Positions 35,696 to 45,300 of a DNA stretch of 64,000 bases are shown here, in pieces. Under the pieces are notes generated by a model. The model made no database searches. It had not been told where the DNA came from and saw nothing but the letters and a program-made list of their open reading frames with translations. A program made the translations under genes and the position numbers. The DNA is from Phormidesmis priestleyi ULC007 (lineage in GTDB: Bacteria > Cyanobacteriota > Cyanobacteriia > Leptolyngbyales > Leptolyngbyaceae). The DNA is taken from the NCBI RefSeq assembly GCF_001895925.1, contig NZ_MPPI01000012.1, positions 62,001 through 126,000 of the forward strand, in the 5' to 3' direction. Every line of letters starts with the position of its first letter. Within the stretch, counting starts at the first letter, position 1.

Positions 35696-36679
35696 ATGGC
35701 TGAAACCTTATTCTTCAACGCCCTTCGAGAAGCCATTGACGAAGAAATGGCGCGTGACTCCACGGTGATGGTAATGGGCGAGGATGTGGGGCACTATGGC
35801 GGCTCCTACAAAGTCACCAAAGATCTCTATAAAAAGTATGGGGATCTGCGGTTGCTAGACACTCCGATCGCCGAAAATAGCTTTACGGGTATGGCAGTCG
35901 GAGCCGCGATGACTGGTTTGCGCCCCATTATTGAGGGCATGAATATGGGCTTTCTGCTACTCGCGTTTAACCAGATTGCCAACAACGCAGGTATGTTGCG
36001 CTATACCTCTGGTGGCAACTTCAAAATTCCGATGGTGATTCGCGGCCCCGGTGGAGTCGGTCGGCAACTGGGTGCAGAACACTCGCAGCGTCTAGAGGCT
36101 TACTTTCAAGCCGTCCCTGGACTGAAGATTGTCGCCTGTTCCACTCCCTACAACGCGAAGGGACTGCTCAAAGCCGCCATTCGTGACGACAATCCGGTGC
36201 TGTTTTTTGAACACGTTCTGCTCTATAACCTCAAAGAAAATTTGCCAGAAGGCGAATATATATTGCCGCTCGACAAAGCAGAAGTGGTTCGCAAAGGCGA
36301 AGACGTGACGATTTTGACCTACTCTCGAATGCGTCACCACGTCATGCAAGCGGTCAAGACGCTAGAAAAAGAAGGCTACGATCCAGAAGTGATCGATCTG
36401 CTATCCCTCAAGCCCTTGGACTTTGAGACGATCGGGGCCTCAATCCGCAAAACCCATCGCGTCATGGTCGTCGAAGAATGTATGAGAACAGGCGGAATCG
36501 GTGCCGAAATCGTCGCCTCGATCAACGATCGGCTGTTTGATGAATTAGACGCGCCAGTGATGCGTTTATCGTCTCAAGATATTCCGACCCCTTATAACGG
36601 GGCGCTAGAAAATCTGACGATCGTCCAACCTCAGCAGATCATCGAAGCGGTCAGAAAAATGGCAGCCCTCAAAGTTTAG
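35696..36679 (+). CDS. pdhB: Pyruvate dehydrogenase E1 component, beta subunit
   Basis: Forms the alpha2beta2 E1 that decarboxylates pyruvate with thiamine diphosphate for acetyl-CoA supply. ATG 35696 follows AAAGGA at the right distance; the frame also extends upstream to 35630 without a ribosome site. The 327-residue product starts [20 protein letters not shown] and contains [35 protein letters not shown] and the C-terminal domain [18 protein letters not shown]. Length and motifs are ordinary. The alpha-subunit gene is not in the window; unlinked pdhA and pdhB are usual in cyanobacteria. Confidence 0.96.
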   Translation: MAETLFFNALREAIDEEMARDSTVMVMGEDVGHYGGSYKVTKDLYKKYGDLRLLDTPIAENSFTGMAVGAAMTGLRPIIEGMNMGFLLLAFNQIANNAGMLRYTSGGNFKIPMVIRGPGGVGRQLGAEHSQRLEAYFQAVPGLKIVACSTPYNAKGLLKAAIRDDNPVLFFEHVLLYNLKENLPEGEYILPLDKAEVVRKGEDVTILTYSRMRHHVMQAVKTLEKEGYDPEVIDLLSLKPLDFETIGASIRKTHRVMVVEECMRTGGIGAEIVASINDRLFDELDAPVMRLSSQDIPTPYNGALENLTIVQPQQIIEAVRKMAALKV

Positions 36680-36700
36680 CCATAACACAAATCGGCGTAG

Positions 36701-36721
36701 GGGCATGGCACTGCCGTGCCC
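36701..36721. repeat. Short GC-rich hairpin repeat after pdhB
   Basis: A 21-bp near-palindrome at 36701-36721 (GGGCATGGCA, then CTGCCGTGCCC) folds with a one-base loop, 22 bp after the pdhB stop. The same style of sequence recurs near 61582. It has no T-run and so looks like a dispersed repeat rather than a classic terminator. Confidence 0.65.
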
Positions 36722-36730
36722 ATTAGCATC

Positions 36731-37009
36731 TTAAGGTTTTTGACCTGCCTTATCGATGCGAAATAACCAAATCATCAAAGCAATCACCCCAATCTGAATC
36801 GCCAAGTTTGGGAGAGCCGCCTCGACCTCACGACCTGCTAAAATCTGCGCCAAGAAAACAACCGCCCCGATCGCCCCTGATGCGCCAAAGGCTCCATAGA
36901 CAAATTTCCTCAACCCTCGATAGGGCGCTCTTGCTTCGGCTCTCAGGTGAGCATATTTTTCGGGATCGGTTTGTTTGAGGCTAAGACGCTTTGGTTTTGA
37001 GTCGGTCAT
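36731..37009 (-). CDS. DUF3493 small membrane protein
   Basis: A 92-residue protein with two hydrophobic helices (about 38-56 and 68-84). The first half carries LRAEARAPYRGLRKFVYGAF, the mark of DUF3493, shared with a plant thylakoid protein of photosystem II assembly (LOW PSII ACCUMULATION type); that functional link is from family knowledge and is uncertain here. It converges with pdhB, with the hairpin repeat between them. Starts ATG at 37009. Confidence 0.85.
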   Translation of the reverse strand: MTDSKPKRLSLKQTDPEKYAHLRAEARAPYRGLRKFVYGAFGASGAIGAVVFLAQILAGREVEAALPNLAIQIGVIALMIWLFRIDKAGQKP

Positions 37010-37147
37010 TGATTTAGGTGCATTGAGTCTAAAATTATCGTGACATGAGTTTGCAGCGATCGGGTTAGACAGAAAAATTTAGCAGTCCACGACAAAAATC
37101 AGCCCACGACAATCATAAACCCTGTTATACTTGCTAATCGTACATCT

Positions 37148-37219
37148 GCCGATGTGGCTCAGTGGTAGAGCACTCGATTCGTAATCGAGCGGTCGCGAGT
37201 TCAAATCTCGCCATCGGCT
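37148..37219 (+). tRNA. trnT: tRNA-Thr (anticodon CGT)
   Basis: A 72-nt cloverleaf. Acceptor stem GCCGATG pairs with CATCGGC and T is the discriminator. The D-arm is GCTCAGTGGTAGAGC, the anticodon arm is CTCGA-TTCGTAA-TCGAG with CGT at 37180-37182, and the T-arm is GCGAG-TTCAAAT-CTCGC. The 3' CCA is not encoded. It reads threonine codon ACG. The peptide-synthetase locus begins about 220 bp downstream. Confidence 0.97.
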
Positions 37220-37317
37220 TTTAGTAAATCGCTGGTTTCCAAGATTGGATGGGGTCATGACTCCGCAGGCATTGTTTGAAACCAAATCTTGTCCCAAACT
37301 GTTGGATGATCCTCGTA

Positions 37318-37337
37318 CCTGACAAACTTTTGTCAGG
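37318..37337. repeat. Inverted repeat between tRNA-Thr and the flavoprotein gene
   Basis: CCTGACAAACTTTTGTCAGG: nine paired bases around two. It may be a terminator remnant for the tRNA transcript or an operator for the flavoprotein gene; the T-rich stretch after it is weak. Confidence 0.6.
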
Positions 37338-37439
37338 TTAAGTCATTAGACTTACAAAAAATCTGCTTTTCAGTCCTCACCTGCAATCTGAAGCCCAGTT
37401 ACTCGATCGGAGCGCAGCAATTTACAAACGGATGTCCCG

Positions 37440-38867
37440 ATGCAACACAAGAAGCATGCGTTAGTCATTGGCGGTAGTTTGGCAGGACTGTTAGTGGGTC
37501 GATCCCTGGCAAACCATTTCGAGCGCGTCACCATTGTGGAACGTGACATTTATCCCGATCAGCCTGCACCTCGCAAAGGTGTGCCTCACTCTCGCTTTCC
37601 GCATAGCCTCATGCTGCGGGGACAACAAATTTTAGAACAGTTCTTCCCAGGACTCCGAGCAGAACTCGTTGCAGAGGGTGCGATCGAGGTAGACAGTATG
37701 AAAGACATGGCATTTTTGACCTCCGCAGGATGGACGACTCGGTGTTCCTCAGATTTGCGGCTGTTTACCTGTAGCCGAGACTTATTGGATTGGCGGATTC
37801 GTCATCGATTAGCGACATTTCCCAACGTGCAATTTCTGCAAGGAGCCAGCGTTACCGGATTGCTAACGGATGCAGAACACACGAAAATTGTTGGGGTATC
37901 GCTGCACCGACGTGCGAGTTCTACTCCCCAATCAACCGAGGAACTCTACGCCGACCTGATTGTGGATGCGAGTGGAAAAGCGTCCCACGCGCCGCAGTGG
38001 TTGAGCGCATTGGGATATGATCCACCCCCCGAAACAGAAGTCAATGCGTTTGTGGGCTATGTTGCCCGCATCTACCAACCTCCAGCAGACCTATCGGTAG
38101 ATTGGAAACTGTTGTTTGTGCCAACCGCTCCACCCCAGCGACAACGCGGTGGGGCAATTTTGCCGATCGAGGGCGATTTCTCCGAAGGGGAAACTGCTTC
38201 GCAATGCTCCGATCCCCGTAACACTCGTTGGATTGTGAGTTTAGTTGGGGGCAATCGCGATTATCCTCCCACCGACGAGGCTGGCTTTTTAGCTTTTGCT
38301 CGCAGTCTACCTACCCCAATCTTGGCAGAGGTGATTGAACAAGCTACCCCGCTCACGCCGATTTATGCTTATTACGGCAACGAAAATCGCTTGCGCCATT
38401 ATGACCAACTCTCGGATTCACCCGCCCATTTTATTGCGGTTGGTCATGCGGCTTGCTTGCTGAATCCCACCTATGGACAAGCTATGACGGTTGCTGCACT
38501 TGAAGCCATGACTTTAGATCAATTTTTCCAGCACCATGCGATCGACGATCTCAACCACCATACCCGCCACCTTCGACAACAATTGGCGAAAGCACATCGA
38601 GAAGCTTGGTTAGTTGCAACGGGTGTAGATTACCGTTACCGCAACACGCCGGGCAAACCGATTAGCGCGGCTACTCGATTTGTGAGTTGGTATTGGGACC
38701 AACTGATGGAATTAATGGTCGATCAAGCCAGGGTCTATCGTACTTTTATGGAAGTGCTGCACCTGCTTAAGCCCTCGATCGCGTTGTTTCAACCCTACAT
38801 TTTGAGTCAGGTAGTGTGGCATCGATTCAACAAGCGTTTGAGAAGGTTAAGGATTGGATTAGACTAA
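37440..38867 (+). CDS. FAD-dependent monooxygenase-like enzyme beside the NRPS genes
   Basis: A 475-residue flavoprotein with an N-terminal Rossmann motif (HALVIGGSLAGLLVGRSLA; GGSxAG instead of GxGxxG) and VTIVERDIYPD for ribose binding. The second FAD motif, normally GDAA, reads GHAACLLNPTYGQAMT. It belongs to the broad group of squalene/phenol monooxygenase-like or halogenase-like proteins; no halogenase WxWxIP is present. A short hairpin insert adds SEGETASQ in the middle (about residues 248-255). Same strand, 177 bp before the first peptide synthetase, so a tailoring step on the peptide or its acyl part is likely but inferred. Confidence 0.82.
   Translation: MQHKKHALVIGGSLAGLLVGRSLANHFERVTIVERDIYPDQPAPRKGVPHSRFPHSLMLRGQQILEQFFPGLRAELVAEGAIEVDSMKDMAFLTSAGWTTRCSSDLRLFTCSRDLLDWRIRHRLATFPNVQFLQGASVTGLLTDAEHTKIVGVSLHRRASSTPQSTEELYADLIVDASGKASHAPQWLSALGYDPPPETEVNAFVGYVARIYQPPADLSVDWKLLFVPTAPPQRQRGGAILPIEGDFSEGETASQCSDPRNTRWIVSLVGGNRDYPPTDEAGFLAFARSLPTPILAEVIEQATPLTPIYAYYGNENRLRHYDQLSDSPAHFIAVGHAACLLNPTYGQAMTVAALEAMTLDQFFQHHAIDDLNHHTRHLRQQLAKAHREAWLVATGVDYRYRNTPGKPISAATRFVSWYWDQLMELMVDQARVYRTFMEVLHLLKPSIALFQPYILSQVVWHRFNKRLRRLRIGLD
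38183..38201. repeat. Short hairpin insert inside the flavoprotein gene
   Basis: CGAAGGGGAAACTGCTTCG, one base different from the insert in Uma2 copy 1, lies in frame and codes for EGETAS. Confidence 0.8.
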
Positions 38868-38923
38868 CTCAATCCGCGAGTCCAGTCATCTTCAGTTTTC
38901 ATCCTTGGGCATCATAATGGGAT

Positions 38924-39043
38924 ACTCACACCTCATAAAAACATTAGCGCACCTATACTCCGTTTAAAATCTATCTTAAAGCATAATCCTTAATCTAGCT
39001 TTCCCCTTACAACAGAGTGAGGTTAAATAGATTAGGTGTGAGT
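38924..39043 (+). promoter_or_regulatory. Long-range inverted repeat spanning the NRPS leader
   Basis: ACTCACACCT (38924-38933) is the exact complement of AGGTGTGAGT (39034-39043), which covers the likely ribosome site and ends one base before the start ATG at 39045. Pairing in the mRNA would hide the ribosome site; on DNA the two halves could be a looped operator. No promoter boxes could be assigned. Confidence 0.6.
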
Positions 39044-39044
39044 G

Positions 39045-42000
39045 ATGTCAGACAAACTGGATCAGGAGCGTGTTGAGGAAGATGTCTTTATCTTTCCAGC
39101 CTCGTTTGCTCAACAGCGCTTGTGGTTTATCGAACAACTGCTTCCTGGAGACTCTCTATACGTTATTCCACTTGTATTTCAGCTCACAGGTTCGCTACAG
39201 CGATCGAAATTTCATCAGAGTCTTCAAGCGATCGTTCATCGCCACGAAAGCCTCCGAACCACGTTTGATGTGGTAGATGGGCAATTAGTTCAGGTGGTTG
39301 CTCATGAGTTCCCAGTGCCGCTAAGGTTGACTGATTTACGGGCATTACCCACTAGCACTCGCGAAGACGCTGCACTGAGTCAGATCTGGCAGAAAATCCA
39401 GCAGCCTTTTCACCTAGTCAAAGAACCCTTGTTGCGAGTACAGCTATGGCGATTGCATGACACCGAACATCTGCTGCTGCTCGCATTGCATCACATTATT
39501 TTTGATGAGTGGTCAAGCGGTGTTTTGATCCGAGAGTTGGGCGAACTGTATGCGGCGTTAGTTGAAGATAAACCTGCTGCATTGCCGGAATTGCCCATTC
39601 AATATGCCGATTTTGCCCACTGGCAGCGAGAGTGGTTGCAGGGAGAGATGCTGAACACTCAGTTACGCTACTGGAGGCAGCAGTTAAAGAATGTCCCTCT
39701 TCTAGATTTGCCCGGTGCTGCTGCTCGTTCGTTGAGGCAAAGCCATCGGGGTGCCAGTCAATTACTGGAACTGCCGCAGTGGTTACTGAATGCCCTAGAA
39801 GAATTAAGTCAGCAGGCGGGCGTGACGCTGTTTATGACGCTTCTGGCGGCGTTTCAAACGTTACTGCATCGCTACACGGGACAGGAGGATATTGCGATCG
39901 GTTCTCCCATTGCCAATCGTCATCGCAGCGAACTAGAAGGGTTAATTGGATTCTTGGTGAACAGCCTGGTGTTGCGAACTAGTCTGGCGGGTGATCCCAC
40001 CTTTCGCGAGTTGTTAGAGCGGGTGCGGGAGGTCACACTAGCCGCGTATGCTCATCAAGATTTGCCGTTTGAAAAGCTGGTGGAGGAGTTGCAGCCTGTG
40101 CGGAGCCTCGGTCAAAATCCGCTATTTCAGGTGGTTTTTGCGTTGCAAAATACGCCGATGGAGCAACTGGTGTTACCGGGATTAGTGCTGAGTCCGGTGC
40201 AGTTTGAAACTAAGACTGCGCGCTTTGACCTGGAGCTATATGTCTGGAAATGCACAGATAACTTCAGGAACTTGTGGGGTAAGGGTTGGCAGCAATCTGA
40301 TGGGTTACGCGGTGTGATAGTCTACAACACCGATTTGTTTGATTCAGCAACAATCGCATCTCTGCGACATCATTTTCAGACGCTGTTAGAGGGTATTGTT
40401 GCGAATCCAGATACTCATCTCTCTGCACTACCCTTATTAACCAGTGAAGAACAACGAGAGTTGTTACAGCATTGGCATAGAAGCCCATCCAGCTATCCTA
40501 TAAATACTTGTATTCATCAACAATTTGAATCGCAGGTCAGTCAAAGACCTACGGCGATCGCGGTCAAATTTGGTAGTCAACAATTCACCTATCAGGCGTT
40601 AAATCAGGGCAGCAATCAACTGGCGCGGTATTTGCAGAGGCTAGGGATTAGGGCTGAAATGCCTGTTGGAATTTGTCTAGAGCGCGGAGTTGAGGCGATC
40701 GCGGCAATGCTGGCGGTGCTAAAAGCGGGTGGCGCTTACGTTCCTCTTGATCCTAGTTATCCAATGGAGCGACTACACTTTGTGTTGAAGGATGCCGAAA
40801 TCGCGGTGGTATTGACCCAGAAAGACTGGGCAGATTCACTTCAAACCAACAAAACGACGGTCATTTGTCTGGAACAGGAATGGGACAAGATCGCCCAGGA
40901 GTCGGATGAGAATCTGTCTACGCCTTGTACAGCAGAGCAGCTTGCCTATGTGATTTATACCTCTGGTTCAACCGGAACACCCAAAGGAGTCTCGGTGCCG
41001 CATCGGGCTGTGAATCGCTTAGTATGCGAGACTAACTATGTTCACATAGAACCGGGCGATCGTGTTGCACAGGTGGCAAACCTCGCCTTTGATGCAGCAA
41101 CCTTTGAAGTGTGGGGCGCATTACTAAATGGTGCTCAACTCATTGGAGTTGAGCGGGAAATAACGCTTTCGCCCCTTGGTTTTGTTACTGAATTGCAGCA
41201 GCAGCAAATTAGTATCTTGTTCTTGACAACGGCATTATTCAACCAAACAGTTAGTCAAATTCCCGATGCCTTTCGATCGCTCAAATATCTGCTGTTTGGC
41301 GGTGAGAGGGTGAGTGTCGATCGGGTACGCTCTGTGCTGCAACAGGGCAAACCCCAGCATCTAATTCATGTATATGGGCCCACCGAAAATACGACATTTT
41401 CCACCTGGCATGAAGTACAGGACGTTCCAGAGAACGCTACGACGATTCCCATTGGTCAGGCGATCGCCAATACTCAGGTTTACTTGTTGGATGCAAATAT
41501 GAATCCGGTTCCACCGGGCGTTAATGGTGAAATTTATTTGGGCGGCGCTGGACTAGCACGGGGGTATTTGAATTGTCCAAAATTGACAGCGGAAAAGTTT
41601 ATTAGTGCTGAGTTCGCAGTACTTTATAAAACAGGCGATCGCGCCCTTTACCGTTCCGATGGTAATCTTGAGTTTTTGGGACGAACAGATTTTCAAATCA
41701 AGATTCGAGGGTTTCGGGTAGAATTAGGCGAGATTGAAGCGATTTTTGCTCAACATCCGATGGTACAAACGGCAGTAGTCGTTGTGCGTGAGATGGAAAG
41801 CGACTCTCCTGCGGAGACGCTACGCGAGCGTCAGTTGGTTGCCTATATTGTCCCTAAATCAGCGATACCAACTGAGCGTGAACTGCGATCGTTTCTCAAA
41901 ACAAAATTACCTACCTACATGCTGCCTGCTGCATTCGTGGTGTTGGACACGCTTCCCCTCACTGTCAATGGCAAGGTAGATCAGAAGGCACTGCCACCTC

Positions 42001-42347
42001 CTAACCTCACCGTTGCGAGGGAGATAAGTCCGACCATTGCACCCACAACCTCTCTGGAAGCGTCTCTGGAAGAACTTTGGACTCAGCTATTAGGACGGAA
42101 ACAGGTGAGCATTCACGACAATTTCTTTGAACTGGGCGGACATTCCCTGCTGGCAACTCAGCTTGTCTCGCGCATTCGCGATCGGTTTCAGATAGAATTG
42201 CCACTCCGAAGCGTATTTGAAACTCCTACGATCGCAGAACTAGCACAAAAGATTGAAGCGTTGAGATGGGCAACTCAGACAGATAGCATTACAGTTAATA
42301 ACGGCAAAGCATCAGGATTGCAACGACGTGAGGAAGTAGAACTATGA
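39045..42347 (+). CDS. Nonribosomal peptide synthetase, module 1 (C-A-PCP)
   Basis: 1,100 residues (ATG 39045 preferred to GTG 39042). Order: condensation domain (about 17-450), adenylation (about 480-985), carrier (about 1010-1080) and a short polar tail. The condensation motif is HHIIFDEWS, with Glu where HHxxxDG has Gly. Adenylation motifs are all present: YTSGSTGTPKG, VYGPTENT, YKTGDR, GRTDFQIKIRGFRVELGEIE, NGKVDQKAL. The carrier site is DNFFELGGHSLLA. Aligned by eye to GrsA, the specificity pocket reads D-A-F-F-L-G-V-T-F, near published isoleucine signatures. No loading module precedes it, so the first condensation domain may add an acyl group. Its stop overlaps the next start by 4 bp. 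Confidence 0.95.
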   Translation: MSDKLDQERVEEDVFIFPASFAQQRLWFIEQLLPGDSLYVIPLVFQLTGSLQRSKFHQSLQAIVHRHESLRTTFDVVDGQLVQVVAHEFPVPLRLTDLRALPTSTREDAALSQIWQKIQQPFHLVKEPLLRVQLWRLHDTEHLLLLALHHIIFDEWSSGVLIRELGELYAALVEDKPAALPELPIQYADFAHWQREWLQGEMLNTQLRYWRQQLKNVPLLDLPGAAARSLRQSHRGASQLLELPQWLLNALEELSQQAGVTLFMTLLAAFQTLLHRYTGQEDIAIGSPIANRHRSELEGLIGFLVNSLVLRTSLAGDPTFRELLERVREVTLAAYAHQDLPFEKLVEELQPVRSLGQNPLFQVVFALQNTPMEQLVLPGLVLSPVQFETKTARFDLELYVWKCTDNFRNLWGKGWQQSDGLRGVIVYNTDLFDSATIASLRHHFQTLLEGIVANPDTHLSALPLLTSEEQRELLQHWHRSPSSYPINTCIHQQFESQVSQRPTAIAVKFGSQQFTYQALNQGSNQLARYLQRLGIRAEMPVGICLERGVEAIAAMLAVLKAGGAYVPLDPSYPMERLHFVLKDAEIAVVLTQKDWADSLQTNKTTVICLEQEWDKIAQESDENLSTPCTAEQLAYVIYTSGSTGTPKGVSVPHRAVNRLVCETNYVHIEPGDRVAQVANLAFDAATFEVWGALLNGAQLIGVEREITLSPLGFVTELQQQQISILFLTTALFNQTVSQIPDAFRSLKYLLFGGERVSVDRVRSVLQQGKPQHLIHVYGPTENTTFSTWHEVQDVPENATTIPIGQAIANTQVYLLDANMNPVPPGVNGEIYLGGAGLARGYLNCPKLTAEKFISAEFAVLYKTGDRALYRSDGNLEFLGRTDFQIKIRGFRVELGEIEAIFAQHPMVQTAVVVVREMESDSPAETLRERQLVAYIVPKSAIPTERELRSFLKTKLPTYMLPAAFVVLDTLPLTVNGKVDQKALPPPNLTVAREISPTIAPTTSLEASLEELWTQLLGRKQVSIHDNFFELGGHSLLATQLVSRIRDRFQIELPLRSVFETPTIAELAQKIEALRWATQTDSITVNNGKASGLQRREEVEL
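41806..41830. repeat. Short double hairpin inside the NRPS adenylation domain
   Basis: CTCCTGCGGAG followed by CGCTACGCGAGCG: two small hairpins in frame, coding SPAETLRER between motifs A8 and A9. This GGAGACGCTACGCGA-type unit is a frequent cyanobacterial dispersed repeat. Confidence 0.7.
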
Positions 42348-45300
42348 CGAACAGTACAATCGTTGAATTCGTTTCCTATCTAAAAAGCCTGGATGTGCAA
42401 GTATTTGTTGAAGGCGATCGAGATGCGTCCCTAAATGAGATTCGTTTGCGCTGTACTGCTCCAGAAGGAACACTGACCACCGAATTGCGCCAAGAATTAG
42501 CCGATCGCAAAGCTGAACTAGTTTCATACCTGCATGATCTGCGATCGCATTCGACTCAGCCAAATTCGATGATTCAACCCACTGTTCCGGGCAGGGTATT
42601 TCCCCTGTCTTTTGCTCAACAGCGATTGTGGTTTTTGTATCAACTCACACCCGATAACCCTTTCTATAATGTCCCTGCTGCTATTCGCTTAACAGGAACA
42701 CTGGATCAAAATGCATTGCAGCGATCATTCCATGAAATTGTGCGTCGTCATGCTGCCCTTCGCGCTACATTTACGATTCTTGATGGGTCACCTGTTCAGG
42801 TCATTGAACCCGATGTCAAAGTTGAATTATCGGTTGTGAATCTGCAAACGGTTGCACTGAGCGATCGCGATCGCTTCAGCCAACAGTTAGCCACCGCTGA
42901 AGCACAACGCCCGTTTAATCTGACAACCGATCGGCTGTTGCGAGTGACATTGCTGCAATTTGATTCAACTGAGTCGGTTTTGTTGCTGACGATGCATCAT
43001 ATCGTTGCCGACGGTTGGTCATTAGGAGTCCTGATCCGGGAACTGGCTTGTTGCTATACAGCATTTGTTGAAAACCAAACGCCCATATTGCCACCATTAC
43101 AGATTCAATACACTGATTTTTCCTGCTGGCAGCGTAACTGGTTACAGGGAGAAGTTTTAGAGGAACAACTAGCTTACTGGCGAGAGCAATTACGAGATTT
43201 GTCCGTGCTATGTCTGCCCAGCGATCGTCCCCGTCCTGCCGTTCAAACTTATCAGGGTGCAACCTACCTGCTACAAATTCCGCCTACTCTCACGCAGGCG
43301 CTAGAAGTCTTGAGCCAGCAAACAGGAGCATCGTTATTTATGACCCTAATTGCTGCCTTTCAAACGTTGCTTTATCGCTATACGGGACAGGAGGATATTG
43401 CGATCGGTTCTCCCATCGCTAATCGTCATCGAAGTGAGTTGGAAGGGCTGATCGGCTTTTTTGTGAACAGTTTGGTAATGCGATCGAATCTCTCTGATCA
43501 TCCTACCTTTCGCGAATTGCTGGAGCGTGTTCGAGATGTTGCCTTGGAAGCATATAGGCATCAGGACTTACCGTTTGAGAAGTTGGTAGAAGAATTAGAC
43601 CCAGAGCGGGATCTCAATCGTAATCCCCTGTTTCAAGTTGCCTTTGCCCTACAAAATGCCCCCATGCAGCCATTAAAACTGCCGGGATTGATGCTAGAAC
43701 CTGCACCCTTAGAATCAGGCAGCACTCGGTTTGATCTGGAGGTTCACCTGTGGGAACCAGCGCACGGACTGCGGAGTTTATGGACATCTCAGGAAGGGTT
43801 GAGTGGCTTTATTTCCTATAGTACAGATTTGTTCGATCGCGACAGAATCAAGCGCCTAGTCGGACATTTCCAGACCTTACTAGAAGGCATTGTTACTAAT
43901 CCCGATACTCGACTGTCAAACCTGCCTCTGCTCACAGCCGCAGAACAGCAGCAGATTTTTGCCGAATGGAACCCGATCGACACAGAATGCACGAACAATC
44001 ATTGTTTCCACCAAATCTTTGAAGCACAGGTGCATGATACTCCAGAGGCGATCGCAATTGTGTCAGAACAGGGATCGCTCACCTATAGAGAACTCAACCA
44101 GCAAGCCGATCGTCTGGCGCAAACATTGAGACAGATGGGAGTCCGAGCCGATGATCTGGTGGGGCTGTGTGTCGATCGTGCCGACATAGTGATCGGGATT
44201 CTGGGAATTCTCAAAGCCGGGGGAGCCTATGTGCCACTCGACCCCAATTATCCGAGCGATCGACTGCACTTCATGTTGACCGACACGCAGGTTTCAATTC
44301 TGCTAACGCAATCTTGGTTAGTTGAATCCTTGCCAGTATCGCAAGCGAAGATACTTTGTCTAGATCAACCATTACCGCTGAACCTGGAACCTTGTGAGGT
44401 AGTTCCCTTAACTCCTGAGCATCTTGCCTATGTCATCTATACCTCTGGCTCCACAGGTACACCTAAAGGAGTTCTTCTGTCGCATCGCGGTTTGTGTAAC
44501 ATTGTTGAGGCACAGCAGCACGTCTTTCACTCGTCCCGCAACAGTCGTATTCTTCAATTCAGTTCTCTGAGTTTTGATGCCTCCATTTTCGAGATTGCGC
44601 TGGCATTTGGCTCCGGTGGTACGTTGTATATTTCCCCCAAAGCCGCCCAGCTACCAGGAATGTCACTGGTGCAATTTCTAAAAGATAACGCGATTACCCA
44701 TGCTCTGCTAACTCCGGCAGTGTTGGCTGTGCTGCCATTTGCGGAACTACCTGCCCTTCAAGTGCTGATTACAGGCGGAGAAGCTTGCTCTAGTCAAGTG
44801 GTCGATCGCTGGGCAGCAAATCGGCACTTCTTCAATGCCTATGGGCCCACAGAAACTACCATCTGGGCAACCGTTGCCGAACTCTATCCCGGTAACAATC
44901 CACTGAAGATCGGTCGTCCTATCCTGAATACTCAGGTGTATATTCTAGATGCTAACTTGAATCTTGTTCCCGTAGGCATCCCAGGCGAGTTATATATCGG
45001 CGGACAAGGACTAGCTCGGGGCTATCTCAATCGTCCAGAGTTGACGGCCGAGAGATTTATTGATCTAGGATTGCCGAACTCTAAAACTCAAACTCTAAAA
45101 ACAACTCGCCTTTACAAGACTGGCGATCGCGCCTGCTACTGCACCGATGGCACAATTGAGTTTCTGGGTCGAGTCGATCACCAAATTAAAATCCGGGGTT
45201 TCCGGGTAGAATTGGGCGAAATCGAAGCGACATTAGAACGTCATTCAGCAATCCGAGATGCGGTTGTGATCACTTCAGGAGAGACATCTAGCGAGATGCG

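Noticed and set aside
36701-36721. GC-rich hairpin as terminator of pdhB
   Set aside because: No T-run follows and the same sequence type occurs elsewhere as a dispersed repeat.
37079-37297. Reading frame on the minus strand over the tRNA-Thr, ending in a DLNSRPLDYESSALP-type string
   Set aside because: This string is a known false translation of tRNA antisense sequence; the cloverleaf on the plus strand explains it.
37440-38867. Flavin-dependent halogenase in the NRPS locus
   Set aside because: The WxWxIP motif of tryptophan halogenases is not present; monooxygenase-like is the safer call.
38924-38940. ACTCACACCTC compared with the Yfr1 small-RNA core
   Set aside because: The Yfr1 core ACTCCTCACAC is not matched and no terminator hairpin follows.
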